NCBI GenBank assembly: GCA_030512335.1
Contig: JAULSU010000001.1
Coordinates: forward strand, 8,432,001-8,496,000
From: Immersiella caudata
Lineage: Eukaryota > Ascomycota > Sordariomycetes > Sordariales > Lasiosphaeriaceae
DNA length: 64,000 bases
Direction of reading: 5' to 3'
The translations under genes and the position numbers were made by a program. Below the pieces are notes generated by a model. The model did not search any database, was not told the DNA's origin, and saw only the letters and a list, made by a program, of their open reading frames with translations. This document shows, piece after piece, positions 19,840-33,600 of the stretch (position 1 is the stretch's first letter; each line of letters begins with the position of its first letter).

Positions 19840-22800
19840 GCGGGGGCATGGGTTTCAGGGGTTGGGTATGGATTTTCGGTGTTATTTTGTATACCACTAT
19901 TTACTTTGCCGGGATATTCGGCCTGGATATGCTGTTTTCTTGTTGCTTTGGCGTTTGAGCGACAATTAGGTTTAGACATTGGGTAAAGTAGACATAATGA
20001 TCAATTCGTTTGGATTTCGACTCTGCAGCTCCTCTCGCTACCCCCCCCCCCCCCCCCCCCCACCCCCCCTCCATCAACCCCATCCAGAGTTCATCACAAA
20101 ACAAACTTCAAAAGTGAACCACACAGTACGCAACATGACAAACTTCACGGATGGACACCCGAACTTTCCCTTCAAGCCCTCCGTTACCCGCAAGCCACAC
20201 TGGATCGTCACGCAAAATTGATGACGGCTGCAGGTACCCTTTTCTCGTGTCCCCAAAGTTTGCCGCCTCACAAGAGAATCTCAAAGCACGTCCCGCCACA
20301 TTGGGAACGCAGCATGCGGGAGGCTGTTGTGTGTTCTAGTCCCGAGAGTTATTTTTGTCTGCGAGTTATCAACACCAAGACTTGACATCGTCACGGTCTC
20401 ATTACCTGCCCTGCTGGGCACCCTGGTTCATGTGGCCAGTCTACTGGATACCCTGCAGCAAATCACCCGACTCCCGAAGAGTGAAGTAAACGAGGGTTCC
20501 CTTCAGCTGGGACTGACATGGAGTGGCCGGTGATCTTTTTTTCGTTTCCAGTGCGGTGTTGCCAATGTATCCCCCAGTCGGGCGGTACCCAGCGCATCCA
20601 TGGGGGCTTCATGCGAGGTGATGAAGGTGGTGGAGCTGGCAAAAGTGTTTTTGTTGGGTTCGTGAAAGTCTGATAGATGGTTTATGCGTCTCCTCCGCAA
20701 GAGGGGACAGCGATGGTTTAGGGGACATGTGAGAGGATCGCCCGGATCACGCTCCGGACATGGTAGCGCTCAGCTCTTGATGCCTTGAGGTCCACAGGGT
20801 TCCGGCGATCCACAAGTGGATGGCGGGAGAAAATTCCACGATGTGACGCTCCAACGTCCTCACGCTAGAACTAGCCGTGGCATTGAGACAGAAGGGTCAC
20901 CGTTCTCCCAGTTGTTGATCTTCGACAACCTCGAAAACCCCTTACCCAAAGTTCCAGAAGTTGGTCCATCAGCGTGGTCGCCACGACATCGCAAGGCGGA
21001 AGTTGGAGACGCCATCCCACGCACTGGGTCCCGTCGGATGGAGAATGGTGGCGTTCCCCATCGGATGTGGTCTGTTCAGCCCTCGGGAAAGATCTCGGGT
21101 GGCTGAAATTCTGCCCGGATTCTTCGCCGTTTGCTTCGGCCAGCTCAGCCGCAGCCGCCTAAGAATCCCGGCGCGGTTACACGCAGCAACGCTGACCCGC
21201 ATCAACCAGCCAACAATTATCCTCGGCGCAGATAAACTGACGGTGTAGTAAAATACGAAGGTGCTAGTCGCCTGTTGGTCCGAAAATAGCCCTGCATCAC
21301 GCCGCCTACCGCTTTTGGTGGAGATCCAAACAATCGATGACAGCACCCCAAATTCTCCGCAGAAGCGTGCAGAAGCGTGCAGACGTGAGGTTGGCGTCCA
21401 ACGACATTTCTCACATCGAAGGAAGGTCCATTCTTCACGAAGGAGGGGAATGCTGATGCGCTGGCGTCGCCAAGAGCTGCAATTGAGAGTTTGGAGGCGT
21501 TCGAGGCGGCGTGCATCTGAATTGTGAGATTCAGAGGGTGTCTTCATTTCACCCCGCCTCGGAATTGGGAAGTTGCAAACCGGCGTGCAGCAAAACCGCA
21601 CTTTTGCCCACCGGGAACCAAAATTTGGACGCTGACGGGCGGCTGGAATTGTGGTTGCGCCTGCCGTTCTCGGGAGGTGAAATCTTTTTCAGCTGAAAAT
21701 TTCCGTTTTTCAGGAACGGAAACGCCCAAAGTCCGGTGCGAGGGCCTCATCAACGGAGAGACAACGTTAGCCGCTTTTTTAGACCTTTCACCGTTCTTTT
21801 TCAAGGATAGTATTCTACGACTCAATGTATTCGTTCTGTACGTTTTTCTTCCCAAGAATTTTTCAATTGGGACGACCGAGGAAAACGGCAGCGAAGGGAA
21901 CCCGTCTCACCATCCCCACAGCGCAGGGACCCCTGTCAACCGTCGATCGGGCAAGGCACACCCTTGCGCCAGCGCACCCTTGCGAGAAGCGATTGACGGT
22001 TGACGAACCGCGCGACCTTGTGGGGTTCGTCGACGTTCTTCGAGGCCATAGTCGACCTCAATGTTTTCTTCTCTGCAGAATATTCGGCGCATCGTCTTGA
22101 GACTCGGTCGCCCGGTTGCAGAGGTGTCATATTTTCGGCCCAATTTTTTTTTTGGCGCTCCGAGCGACCCGCAGGCGGCCAAGTCTGGAGGTGGCAGCCA
22201 GCCACGAAAGGAAGTTTCCCTTTCCCTTGTGTAACTTTCCTTCCCAGGTCACCACGAAGGACTGTTTCACGAATTTCCCAGACTAAGACGGCTAGTACCA
22301 TACGGTTTATGCCCTGCACCATGAGGCCTGACAGCAGGGCCATCGTGGCTTCGTGTCCATGCTATCGCAATTTTCACATTGGCAAGAGTTCGACTTACAC
22401 ACAGCACGGACTGCTGCTCCAGGGGTATTCCACTCCTCAGCTGTTCGTGACTTCAACGAGCGAGGGCAAATGTGGGAACTAGGAACAGGCCGGTTCACTC
22501 TTCGGACGGAAGGCACCCTTACCATAGCGTACCAGGACCTACCAGCGCCCTCGGTCCCTATTCCCCTGACCGGCGCGAAGACTCCCTGTCCTCTGCAGAC
22601 CCAGCACCCGGGTTAGCAACAATCTCCACTATATCATCCGATTTCTACTTTTTGCCAACCCTACCCTCCCTCTTGTCGAGCTTCCCCTACGCCCCTTCCC
22701 CTTCCTCGCCGGTTAAGTTTCCCACAATTCCACCACACCGTCGTCACTTGGACTCCAAAGTTGGTCGAAGTATCCGGCGACTGCTTTCTCGCGTCGGTAA

Positions 22801-23318
22801 AGCTCACATCCTCAGTGAGGTGTCGTGCCCGACGTCGACAACGGCGCTCTATCACCAACACTGCCTTCCGATGTGTTGAGGGACTTCCACAGTTTCTCAG
22901 CCGGCGCATCACCGCACGGCATTCCACTCGTTCTATTCTATTCTGCCAACTCACCAGCCATCAAGGTATGCCACACACATCATCAACCTCCTGAACCCCT
23001 CAGAGGCTGAGACGTCTCAAATACACTGACCCAGACAAGTGGTTAGATCGTCCCCAAACACCGCCAGATAGACTTCAGCTGCAAGTGGATTACCGTCCCA
23101 CCGCAACTTCGGCACCCCGAGAAAACCCAAACTTTTCTATCGAAGCCTCTCCCCTCACGCTCAACCAGCCGCGGAAAGGCCCGTCGGCCCGCCCAACACA
23201 CGTGAGGCAGCGAGCAACACACACACCCTTCCCGCCCGCCACACGCTGAACTGAACACACCACGTTCAAGCGCCACGGCCTGCTTGTTGCTGCTGCTGCT
23301 GCCTTCGTCGTCGTCGCG
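19840..23318. other. 3.5-kb gap; promoter/leader of the GT2 gene at its right end
   Basis: No recognisable coding domain appears on either strand. A 29-bp C-rich tract lies at 20041-20069. The segment 22600-23318 is pyrimidine-rich and CA-rich, typical of fungal promoters and 5' leaders, and probably belongs to the glycosyltransferase gene. Confidence 0.4.
20041..20069. repeat. poly-C tract (21 C, A, 7 C)
   Basis: A near-pure C run in noncoding DNA about 200 bp after the GH16 stop. It is prone to length miscalling and has no assigned role. Confidence 0.9.
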
Positions 23319-26176
23319 ATGGGAGTCGGCAGCTACTTCATGGCCGGAAAAGGGGAGGCCATTGACCACGGCGCTCCCCCGGCTCCTCCCCCCTCATCAC
23401 GGCGGAACTCCCATTCCCGTGCAGGACGCAGCCAGTCGCGCTCATCCGTTTCCGAAAAATCACCATGGGAGCCACCCCCAGCCTCCAACACCGGCAACGG
23501 AAACGGGAACGAAAACCTCCAACTTCCCACACCCCGCTACGGCTCCCGCCCAGCATCGATATCAGGCCGCTCGGTACGCTCAACGGGGAGCTCGGTCGTG
23601 CTGGATGATATCAAGCATGAGGTGATGGTGAATTATCTGTATCAGCAGCAGTGTTCGCATCTGTGGGTGGCGGATGGGAGCGGAGAGATTGAGGGGGTGC
23701 TGTTGAGGAAGTCGAGGGGGCAGTACATGGCTTGTCCGCCGCAGTTGGGGACGTCGCCGTTTGCGTTTGCTTGTGCGGCGTTGAATGTTCAGGTATGTAT
23801 TCTGGGAGGGGCTGGGGATGAGAGAGGGTTGAGGGGATGGGTTTGCTGACTGATCATGGGTAGTGCGCGATGACGGTTAATTCGAGGGTAATCAAGACTT
23901 TTCTGCAGTGGTCGCCGGATGCGGTGGATGTGCCGTTGATGAATGGGTTGCGGGTGCAGATTCTACCCACAATAGACGATCTGCCTCGCGCGAGGAAACA
24001 TCAGTTTGCGGCGTTTGTTGCGTCGGAAGGGTTGCTTGTGGTTTGGGATGATGACGCGTTGCATCTGGTGCCGAGAGCAAAGGCCATCGAGTCGGAGCTG
24101 ATGGAGCTGGTGTGGAAGGCTGGGAATGACGAGGATGAGGATGAGAAGAAAGGGCCGACAGCTGCTGAGATGGAAATTGATGAGGAGAGCGGAGAGCTGA
24201 AACCGGAAAAAACGACCGGTGCATCTGCTCAACACGTACCTCGTCAGCATGACACTGGTTCTGGTCACGGTGTCGCTCGGCGCGGCGTTCAGACAACTGG
24301 CCATCGAGGTATCGGTTGATGGGAACTACATCCGGTTAGCATTGGTGGCGCTCTTCCCGATTCAGATCTTCTTCACGCTCTTCTTCGCCCAGGTCATCGT
24401 CGGTTGTCTTGCGCAGATCTTTGGGCCGATCCGGCAGCTCAGCACCAACTCCAAGTTCTACTCTGCGCGCTGCTCGCCGCGGTTGCAGTCCGCCACTCTC
24501 CCGCATGTCACGGTGCAATGCCCGGTGTACAAGGAAGGTCTCCAGGCTGTTATTGCGCCGACGGTCAAGTCGATCAAGCAGGCTATGTCGACGTACGAAC
24601 TCCAGGGCGGTTCGGCAAACATGTTCATCAACGACGACGGTCTCCAACTCATCTCCGAGGAGGATCGTCTGGCTCGCATTGAGTTTTACGCAGACCACAG
24701 CATTGGATGGGTGGCTCGGCCGAAGCACGGCGAGGACGGCTTCTTGCGACGCGGAAAGTTCAAGAAGGCCTCTAACATGAACTTCGCACTCATGATTTCG
24801 TGCAAGGTCGAGGAGAAGCTTACCCAGTTCCAGCGAACACCCGACTGGACGCAACACGACGAAGCTCAAGCGTACGAGCAAGCGCTCAAGGACGTTTTGG
24901 AAGAAGACGGTCGTGCTTGGGCCGATGGTAACATCCGCGTGGGAGACTACATTCTCATTATCGATTCAGACACCCGAGTCCCCGCCGATTGCCTCCTCGA
25001 CGCCGTCTCCGAAATGGAGCTCTCGCCCGACGTCGGCATCATGCAGTTCTCGTCCGGTGTCATGCAAGTCGTCCACACCTACTTCGAAAACGGCATCACC
25101 TTCTTCACCAACCTCATCTACAGCGCCATCCGCTACACCGTCTCCAACGGCGACGTCGCCCCCTTTGTCGGCCACAACGCTATCCTCCGCTGGTCCGCCA
25201 TCCAACAAGTCGGCTACGTCGACCAAGACGGCTATGAAAAATTCTGGTCCGAATCCCACGTCTCGGAAGATTTCGACATGTCCCTGCGCCTTCAATGCAA
25301 CGGCTACATCATCCGCCTCGCCGCCTGGGCCGGCGAAGGCTTCAAAGAAGGCGTATCTCTCACCGTCTACGACGAACTCGCCCGCTGGGAAAAGTACGCC
25401 TACGGGTGCAACGAGCTCCTCTTCCACCCCATCCGCATGTGGCTCTGGCGCGGACCGTTCACGCCTCTCTTCCGCCGCTTTCTCTTCTCCAACATTCGCT
25501 TCACATCAAAAATCACCGTCATTTCCTACATCGGGACGTACTACGCCATCGGCGCCGCCTGGGTCATGACCAGCGTGAATTACTTCCTCATCGGCTGGTT
25601 CAACGGATACCTCGACAAGTACTACATCGACTCATGGCAGGTGTGGTTTTCCATCATCCTGGTGTTCAACGGGCTGGGAAATATCGCGTTGGCGACGATG
25701 CGGTACCGGCTTGGGGAGAGGAGCTTGATGTATGCCATTTATGAGAACTTCAAGTGGACTTTTCTGCTGGCGATATTCCTGGGTGGGCTGTCGCTTCACG
25801 TGTCGCAGGCGCTGCTGGCACACATGTTTGAGATTGATATGACGTGGGGTGCGACGAGTAAGGAGGCGGAGTTTTCGAATTTCTTTATTGAGGTGCCTAA
25901 GGTGCTTAAGAAGGTATGCCCTCCATTCCTCGTTCCCCGTTCCCCCGACACCCCCAGGATGCATCAACGGTCACTAACACTGGGTAGTTCAAATTCTCGA
26001 TGTTCTTCGCCATGGTGTTCATTGTCGGCATGGTCATCCTCGCTGTGGCACCGTTTATTCCTTACAGCTGGCATATTCGAGACTTTGTTGCGATTCTTCC
26101 TATGGCGACTGTGGCGGGGTCGCATCTTTTGCTGCCGCTGGCGCTGAATCCAGCGTTAATGACTTTCTCGTGGTAA
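23319..26176 (+). CDS. family 2 membrane glycosyltransferase (hyphal-growth GT2 type), one frame break
   Basis: Exons are 23319-23792, 23864-25913 and 25988-26176, with canonical introns. The total is about 900 residues: a low-complexity Ser/Pro N-terminus, a conserved pre-domain, two membrane helices, the cytosolic GT2 domain, then at least five membrane helices. GT2 signatures are INDDG, IIDSDTRVP, SEDFDM and, as the QxxRW equivalent, LARWEKYAYG. The architecture matches the fungal glycosyltransferase described as ZtGT2 in Zymoseptoria, needed for hyphal extension on surfaces. The polymer it makes is unknown. In exon 2 the frame changes at an A6 run (24207-24212); with five A the reading KPEKRPVHLLNTYLV is continuous. 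No plausible intron explains this. Since the rest is perfectly preserved, an assembly error is as likely as a recent null allele. Confidence 0.85.
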
Positions 26177-27209
26177 CATGAGAGTTACATATGTACTTGA
26201 TCACTCTGTGGGTTTGTCGCCTTGTGTTTCTCCTATCAGCGTTTACATCCAGGTACGTACGACATTGAGACGAGTTTCTGTACGACTTCTTGATACGGAC
26301 TATACATATCATTGTTCATTCTTTATTTTGGAGTTTTCTGGCTACCTAGGCAGTATCGCGGATTTGCAGAACTGGATAGATTTCGGTGATTTCGATGGAG
26401 GCTTGAAGTTTGGTTTCTAGGTCGTCGTCATGGTTTCTCCATCCGCGCTAGGGAGATGTGGCTGCAGCTCACTGCGATCTTAGCCCTCTCGGGGACGATA
26501 ACTTACTGTAGATGATGATATCAAAAAATCATGGCCGGCCAGCCAATGAGAGGGAAAGCGACCGCACCTGCATCTGCACACCGGAGGAAAAGGGTCCCGA
26601 TCACTGCAAATCTCGCCCTACCTGAGGGGATAGCCCGTGCTGAGCACCAGTATCGACATCGAAACGGCCATCCAAGTGTGCCCTTAATTGCGCCATTTTT
26701 CTCTGCGAGTTCCGGGCTTATCCAGCGACGGGAACGCTCGCCGGAGGCAAGTGTCACGAGAATGGAGACCTCCGAGGAATTCCAACGAGAAGGGAATGTT
26801 CTATCCTACCTGCGCTCAGTCATTGGGTGCGTGAACGAACATCACTGCAAGTTTAACGCTCTCTGAGAGGATAACTTTCACCAACCACCACCGACACAGA
26901 AAGCCGAGATGTAAGAACAAGAAACAAGTAACAACATGCATTAACCCAGTCTATGACCCATAACGCCTCTATCTGCTAGTTGTACCAAGGTATTCTCATC
27001 TATCCCCATACCCAACGATCCCCCCCGAGCCCCCGAGCCCCCGAGTCCCCGAGTCATCTATAGTCTCTAATCATCAGACCACGCCAAGTCCCAACCCCTA
27101 TGTCCGTTTCTCTATCGACGGAACCGACTATCAAACGTCTCAAACTCTAGGACGCGCCGACGATGCGTGTGCAATACAGAAAAACGTCTTCTATCCCCAG
27201 TCATTACGC
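26177..27209. other. convergent intergenic region
   Basis: Holds 3' UTRs of the GT2 and ABC-F genes. A four-unit octamer repeat lies near 27022. No gene was recognised. Confidence 0.5.
27022..27053. repeat. 4 x 8-nt tandem repeat (cccccgag)
   Basis: Four imperfect 8-nt units sit in the presumed 3' UTR of the ABC-F gene, a minisatellite-like microrepeat with no known function. Confidence 0.8.
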
Positions 27210-30200
27210 TTACTCCGCCTCATCGTCCGTGTCCGGAGGGTGAGGAGTGCCCTTGGGGCTGTTGAGCCACTCGATGTGCCTTAGACGCCTGCGGACTTCT
27301 TGCTCCTTGAGCTCCTTCTTGGTCTTCTTTTTCTTCTTCCTGGCGCGGAACTTCATGCTATCATTGGTGATGCCGTTGTCCTCAGCGCCAGAGTTGGCGG
27401 CGCTGTTGACGGCACTCGTCATGGCGCTGCTGATGGCAGGCGTGTTGAGACCGCTGGTGACGGCGCTGGCGGGTTTGCTGTCCTCGAAGCGGTCGAGGGC
27501 GATAGCTGCGGTGCCACGGTGGGTGACTCGGCCATCGACGACGTGCCACTGTTCGCTCGAGAGGGCGCCGACGAACTCTTCGTTGTGGGAAATCATGACG
27601 ACACCGCCCTTGAAGTCGCGGATGGCGACGGCAAGACCACCCAGAGAATCGCGGTCCAAGAAGTTGGTAGGTTCGTCGAGGACGAGAAGATGGGGGTTGT
27701 TCCACATCGCACCGGCAATGACGACCTTGACCTTCTGACCGCCAGACAGCGAGCCGATCTCGTTGTGGTTAGCAATCTCAGGGTCGAGGCCGAGATCTTC
27801 AAAGTGCTTGCTGATGACGGAGGGCTGCAGCTCTCGGTATCCGAGACCTTCACGGGATGCCTCATGATCGTCGAACTCCTGGACGAGCTTTTGAAAGCCA
27901 AGGCCAAGGAGAGTCTCACGAGAGATCATGGTGTTGTGCTTGGGCAAAAAGTTACGCCATTTTCTGCGGTACGCTGTCAGTCCAGCGTTGTTGAGAGGCA
28001 AGAGTCCGGGCAGTGACTTACACTTCGTATTGGAAGGTCTTCTTGTACTTTTGGCGACCAACAAGCAACTCAACTTGGCGTTTGCCCTTGCCGTCACCGA
28101 TGTCGATGAACTTCTCCATCTGCTCACGGTCCTGGTCTGAAAGCACACGAGTCTGCTTCATGTGCACCTCGCGATCGTCACCGTGGGCGTAACGCCACTG
28201 CAGGTACTGGTTGGGCGTCTTCTCCAGATGCATCTCCACGTGCTCCAGGGCGTGCTGCTTGATGTATCCGATACGAAGATTGGGGTGTTTCTCAACCTTG
28301 CCAGTGGTGGGGATAACCTCACCAGTGAGGAGCTTGATGAGAGTCGACTTGCCAGCACCATTGGGACCAATGATGGCCACCCGGGAGGAAAGGGTGAGTT
28401 GGCAGGATACTTCGGACAGAGATGGCTTTGGCGCGTTGGGGTATGTGTACGAGACGTTTGACATCCGGATGATGGCGCGGGTTGCCGACTTCACACCAGT
28501 GAGAATACCGGGAGGAGGGAACTTGAACTGGACGTTCGATGCGGACAGGGTATAGTAGCTCTTCGCCTCAGGGCGGACCTTGACGAAATCGGCGAGGTTG
28601 CCTTTGTAGTGCCCGAGCTTCTTGTTGGGCTCGTAGTGGTAGATGTCCGTCGTAACGTTGTCGAGGAAGCCGGAGTCGTGGGACACGATCAAACTGGTGA
28701 TGTCGGTGTGTGACTTGAGATAGTCCTCGAGCCACTTGATGTTGGCCACATCAAGATGGTTAGTAGGTTCGTCGAGAAGCAGGACATCGGCTCTTTGAAG
28801 CATGGCACGAGCGAGAGCGAGCTTCATCTTCCAACCGCCAGAAAGGGAGCCGACGGCTTGTGATTGCCTGCCTTCGGGACCAGATGTGAAGCCGAACTCT
28901 TCCAGCACAGAGATGATGCGCTCCCGGCCCTCCTTGGCGATGGTTGGATCCTTGGAGACGAACTCCAGGATTGTGATGTCGGCATCCTCGCCCTGGTTAT
29001 GCTCGACGTAGCAAGTTCGGAGGACATCTTGTGATGGGAAACCCTCAAGCTTGCCACCAGCGATACTCTTCATCAGGGTTGACTTTCCTGCACCATTTCT
29101 GCCGCACAGGCCGTAGCGGTGGCCCTTGAGCAGGCGCAGGTTTGTGTGAGAGAGAAGAAGCATGCCGCCATACGCCAGAGAGAAGTCGGCGTTGACAATC
29201 TCAATCTCGCCATCGTCCTCCTTCTCGGGCACACCGTACTTGCGCGCGTCCTCCTCCACGTAGTGCTTCTGAACAGCGGCAGCGACAGCATCGTGAGCAG
29301 TCGGGTCTTGCATCAAACACTGGAGGTACGGTGCGATTCTCGCCGAGATCCTCTTGACGTGGCGATGGTTGACATCCTCGGCCACCATCTCGCCAACATA
29401 CGGGCGCAGCAGCTTATACGCCTCCAGGTCCCCGGCAAGGCCGCTGTGCTTCTTGATTTTGGCATCTAGAACCTTGGCAACATCGTCGGCAGTCGTGCGC
29501 TCAACCACAAGCTTCTTATCTGTGGCCATAGCCTTGTCCATGACGTTCAGGGCGCGAGTGGCGAGTTCACGGACCTCTGGGAGAGATGCGCGGCTGACGA
29601 CGCTCTTGATACCCGGCTGGAGCTTTGGCAAGAACGTACGAGCTTCGATGGGATCGTGGACGAGCTTGGTAAGATTCTCTGTGATGACAACGGCCTGGCG
29701 GAGGACCTCCTGGCTGGTGTTGGGGTTGTTGAGAGTGCGCTCGAGGAAAGGAGTGAGGAGAGCGAGGACGGGGGATGTGACGATAGCGACGAAGGTGGTC
29801 TGCGAGAGAGCGTGAATGGCCTTCTGCAACGCCTCAGCCTTCGGGTCCTGCATGGTCTGGATGAGAAGCGGGATTCGGGGAGCAACATCATCGTTGGACA
29901 GCAGGACGGTCAGGGACTGCATCGTCTTGACGGCCTGCTTCTCAACCTCGGTCTTCATGTCGGTCATGCCATTCTCCACGATGGGGATGAGGCCGGCCAG
30001 CTTGGTGCCCATGGCCTCGCGGAGAATGTCTTGCTCTTCAGCCTCCTCCTTGGTGGAGCCGATTGTGATCTTTGCCTTGTCCGCCATCTTCTGCATCAAC
30101 TTGAATGCGCCAACAGTTCCCTGCCATTTTCCGGTGGCCTTCTTGAGGTAGGCGACGAGCGCGGGCAAAAGACCGACGACGAGGGCCTCGGGGCTCAGGT

Positions 30201-30651
30201 GGTTGAACAGGGCGTCGATGCCGTATTGGGCTGCTTCGCGGACGACGGCGCCTTTGTCGGCAAGCGCGTCGAGTGCGCAAGCGAGCATGCCGCCATCTTG
30301 AAGCAGAAAGACGATCTCGCTGATGAGTTGGCGGGGCGGGAAGCGCTCAAAGAGAGCGCCGAGGAGATTCTGCGCGCTTTCGCGACGGAGTCCGCTCTTC
30401 TTGTCAGCGGCGGCCTTCTTAACTTCGGCGAGGATGCCGTATTGATGCAGGCCGCGGAAGCCGACCGAGTTGATGAGGATTTCGCAGAGGCCGTAGCTAG
30501 CGTCGATCGAGGCGTTCGATGTCTTGGCTGTGAAAATGGTGTCGAGCAGCGACGCGATCTCGGCATGCGAGGGGGGAGGGGCCGCGCCGTCGGGCGCCTT
30601 GACGGGCACAACCATTGTGGACTGTGTGGGCGGCGACTCGGGGTGTGGCAT
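27210..30651 (-). CDS. EF3-like ABC-F ATPase, New1/Elf1 type
   Basis: Two exons, 30651-28022 and 27963-27210 (1,127 residues). The 58-nt intron (GTAAGT/CAG) restores FQYEVKWRNF. The N-terminal half is HEAT-type alpha-helical repeats. ABC domain 1 has Walker A GRNGAGKST (about 515), signature SLSGGWKMK and Walker B LLLDEPTNHLD. ABC domain 2 has Walker A GPNGAGKST (about 763) and is split by a chromodomain-like insert (about 850-930) before signature SLSGGQKVK and LVLDEPTNFLD. The C-terminus is Lys-rich (RKKKKKTKKEL). This is the layout of fungal EF3 and its paralogue New1/Elf1, ribosome-bound ATPases aiding elongation, termination or ribosome recycling (Elf1 is also linked to mRNA export). I favour New1/Elf1 because the N-terminal sequence does not resemble canonical EF3. 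ATG 30615 is an alternative start. Confidence 0.92.
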
Positions 30652-33600
30652 CGTCTGCGGGGAGATGCGCCAGGTGTCGGCAGAAGTCGGAGGGCTTAGG
30701 AAACTGCCAGACGTGGTCTCTTGGGAAACCTCTGTCGGCGATGCCCTTTGCGACGAGTCCGTGTTTGGTGGCAGTTGGGCTTTGTCCCTCAATTTTTTCG
30801 ATAAGGGAGCGGAAATAATTGCTGACAGGGTGTCTCCGACGCCAAACTTCCTCAGCCACCCCGCAGAACTTTTTTTTTTTTGCTCGCTTCAGACGAAATT
30901 CAAGGCCTGCGCAATCTTATCGCGCCTGACTCAGCAGCCGTTTTGCCGAGGAGGAGGGGCAACTCTGAACAAAATTGTGGGGACAGACTGCCAAGGTGAA
31001 CCTCGTCGAGGAACATCCCGTGCTCGCTCACCTTTCCTGATCAACCGCAACAAAGAGCCGACTACTCAGATACCCGGCAATCTAAGCCTCGATCTAATGC
31101 AATCCTTCTCCCTCTATTATTTCTTGATATTGTGATATTGACATCGTGATCTTGAGCCCTCCTGTTTCATTCCGGAAAGACGACGCCGAAGAATGATCTC
31201 GGGACCCATGGTCGCCGGTAAGGTGTTCTCCAAGGCAACCTGAGGAGGAGACGACGACAAGCTATTCTGGTCGCAACGCATCTTCACCGACTATCGGCTT
31301 CTGGCCTCGATTCGGTGGGACCTGGAATTCTCGAAGGTTGGACTGCTCTCAGAAAGCCTCGCCGTTGCCAAGTCCTTCCCTCCCCCACTCTTCGAGGTGG
31401 GGGCTGCGCCGAGGCAAAATCCATGGATCTTCAGACGGCCGGCATTCACCGCTGCATCAGAATGCGGCACGGTGGAGCGGCGGTACCTGCGCAAAGTGCC
31501 GCGAGAATTGTGTCAACACAAAAACACCGCGCACAATTGAAGCTTATGTTGATGCCTGGGATCTGGGCCATCGATATCACAAATCCACGCCTCTGCATGT
31601 GCATATGTGGTGTCGGTATAGCAAGCTCGGCGGCCCGGGGTTAATGTCAGTTACACACTGCAGTTATGGTGCTTGGCAGGATGCGGCAGTGCGCGTCTGC
31701 TACCAACTTGGCGCCAAACCTCGCTGCACGGTGGAGTTTATTGCAGCGGACCGCCGCCGCTGGAAAGGGCTCGAGCGGGGAGATCTGGGTCGATTCCAGG
31801 CATCAACGGAAGCATCGTCGGAATGGGTCCAGTCTCGATAGTTTCCTGCAAGTTGTGCTGTTGGTAGCAAGCTAAAGTCTTATGGAATCACAGAACTGAC
31901 AAATTCACGGATCTCAGCTCCTTGCATCGAGGCGCGGCAAGCCTCAATTGCAACACAAGTTCCTCGAACGGGCGTTCCGTGTCATACATCCGCGACCAGA
32001 TACATTGTGCCCTCCTGTCATTATCACCAGCCAGCCGCTGGCCGCCCCCTGGTCAACGTGCCAATGACGTCTACAAACACGTAAGATGGCATCTCTAACG
32101 GCGCCCAATGCGCTGGCGCGGAAGCGCGCACGTGATTCGACGCTGCGTTCCTGATGGACATCCGCCTCCACGGAATTGTTCTAGATCTGGGTTTGCGGCT
32201 GAGGATTATGGGCGAAGACCCGACAGGCAGGAGCGCGGCGGCAACGTTCGGGCGCCCTTGGACCATGTTTCAGAACAAAAGGACCTGAGATGGGCTCGGA
32301 TGGGTCAAACAGCCACGGCGCAGGAGAGTTGGATGAGAACAAGATGACAAACCCAGCAAAACCAACAAAAAGAGGCTGTCCTTTTGGGTATCACAGAGCG
32401 GCACAATGGCAACCCCGTCCGACGAGACCAAAACTCGCCCGGTGGTGAGAGATCATCAGACCGAAGGGCATTGACGTCGAGCTCCCTGCAATCTGGATTT
32501 CGCTGCCATTGCAGACCGGTCGCCCCCAAGAGAGCATCAAGCGCCCCCAATCAGCTGCTTGCTTTGCAGATCGGTTTGCCGCCCATCACTGAGAGAGGCT
32601 TCGGCGCGGCAGAAGAGACCACTCGCAATTGCCCACGTTACGGGCAGAGTTACACGAATGGACTCAACGCACAGTTGAGCTCTGGCAAACCCACGTTACA
32701 CACGCCCACGCCGCCTGGGTGCTGCACCCTCTGCACCCTCCCCCGGATCCCCCTTACCCAAGCCCCCTTCTTCCATGCCGTCACACACATCTGTCACGCT
32801 GACATGCCGCGATGCGACCGCGAATCCTTTGGCGATGCGACCAGCCAATCTGCCGCTGTTCCGACACGGGTCACTTGCTGCTTGGCGCTTGTCAAACCCC
32901 CGCCCCGAGCCTCCGCTACATCATGTCAGTTATCACGACCAGTCAGGGTGAATCATGATGTAGAAAGCCCTGGACTTCGGCACGAGCTGCAATTTCAACT
33001 CGGCCTGCACCAGGTTCTCGAGTCGCCTCCGAGGTTGTTTCATTTATCTTGTTCGCCCACGGTATACTCGATTAATACGGGCCAGACGCGCCAGGACGGC
33101 ACAGCCAGTCCAGTCGCCTGCCGTTCTCGATCAGCATGTGGCGAGCGCGCCAAACACCAAGCAGCATGACTGGTCACTACCCACTGAGCAACGCCTCGTT
33201 GTGTCGGATCCTGCCCCTACTTGCTGCCTTAGGTGTTGACTCTTGTGGACGTGTACTTCCAAGGTGCGCCTGCCATTGGACCGCCGTGTGACGGCGCAAG
33301 ACCAATTGCGCTGTAGCCGTTGCCGTGCCCCGCCAAAACGCAACGAGGAACGTCATCACATTGTCGGCCGTTTGATTTTCGTCATTTCCCCGTCGTGGCT
33401 AGGTCAATGGGAGGAGGCCTCCTGGCTTGGGCAGACTCGAGTCCCCTTACCCAGATGCGCCAAACTCGCAGCGCGGGTACGAATCAGATGATGCGATGAC
33501 TGTTTGTCGTCCGGGTCGGTCTCGGAGATGGCGTCGATCTAGGGACTATAACTTGGCCGGCTGCGACGTGGGTGCCTAAGGATCCAGTTGGTTGGGTGGC

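Noticed and set aside
20041..20069. Poly-C tract as a regulatory or telomere-like element
   Set aside because: It is a simple homopolymer with one interruption, with no telomeric TTAGGG unit or repeated context.
24218..24255. A short GT...AG interval in the GT2 gene that might explain the frame change
   Set aside because: Only about 33 nt long, and splicing it creates an immediate TGA.
29656..30699. 347-residue open frame on the plus strand opposite the ABC-F gene
   Set aside because: It is an antisense by-product of GC-biased third positions in a clearly conserved gene and has no domain of its own.
32384..33169. 261-residue plus-strand frame in the 4.2-kb gap
   Set aside because: No domain, no family resemblance, mixed composition and no splice support.
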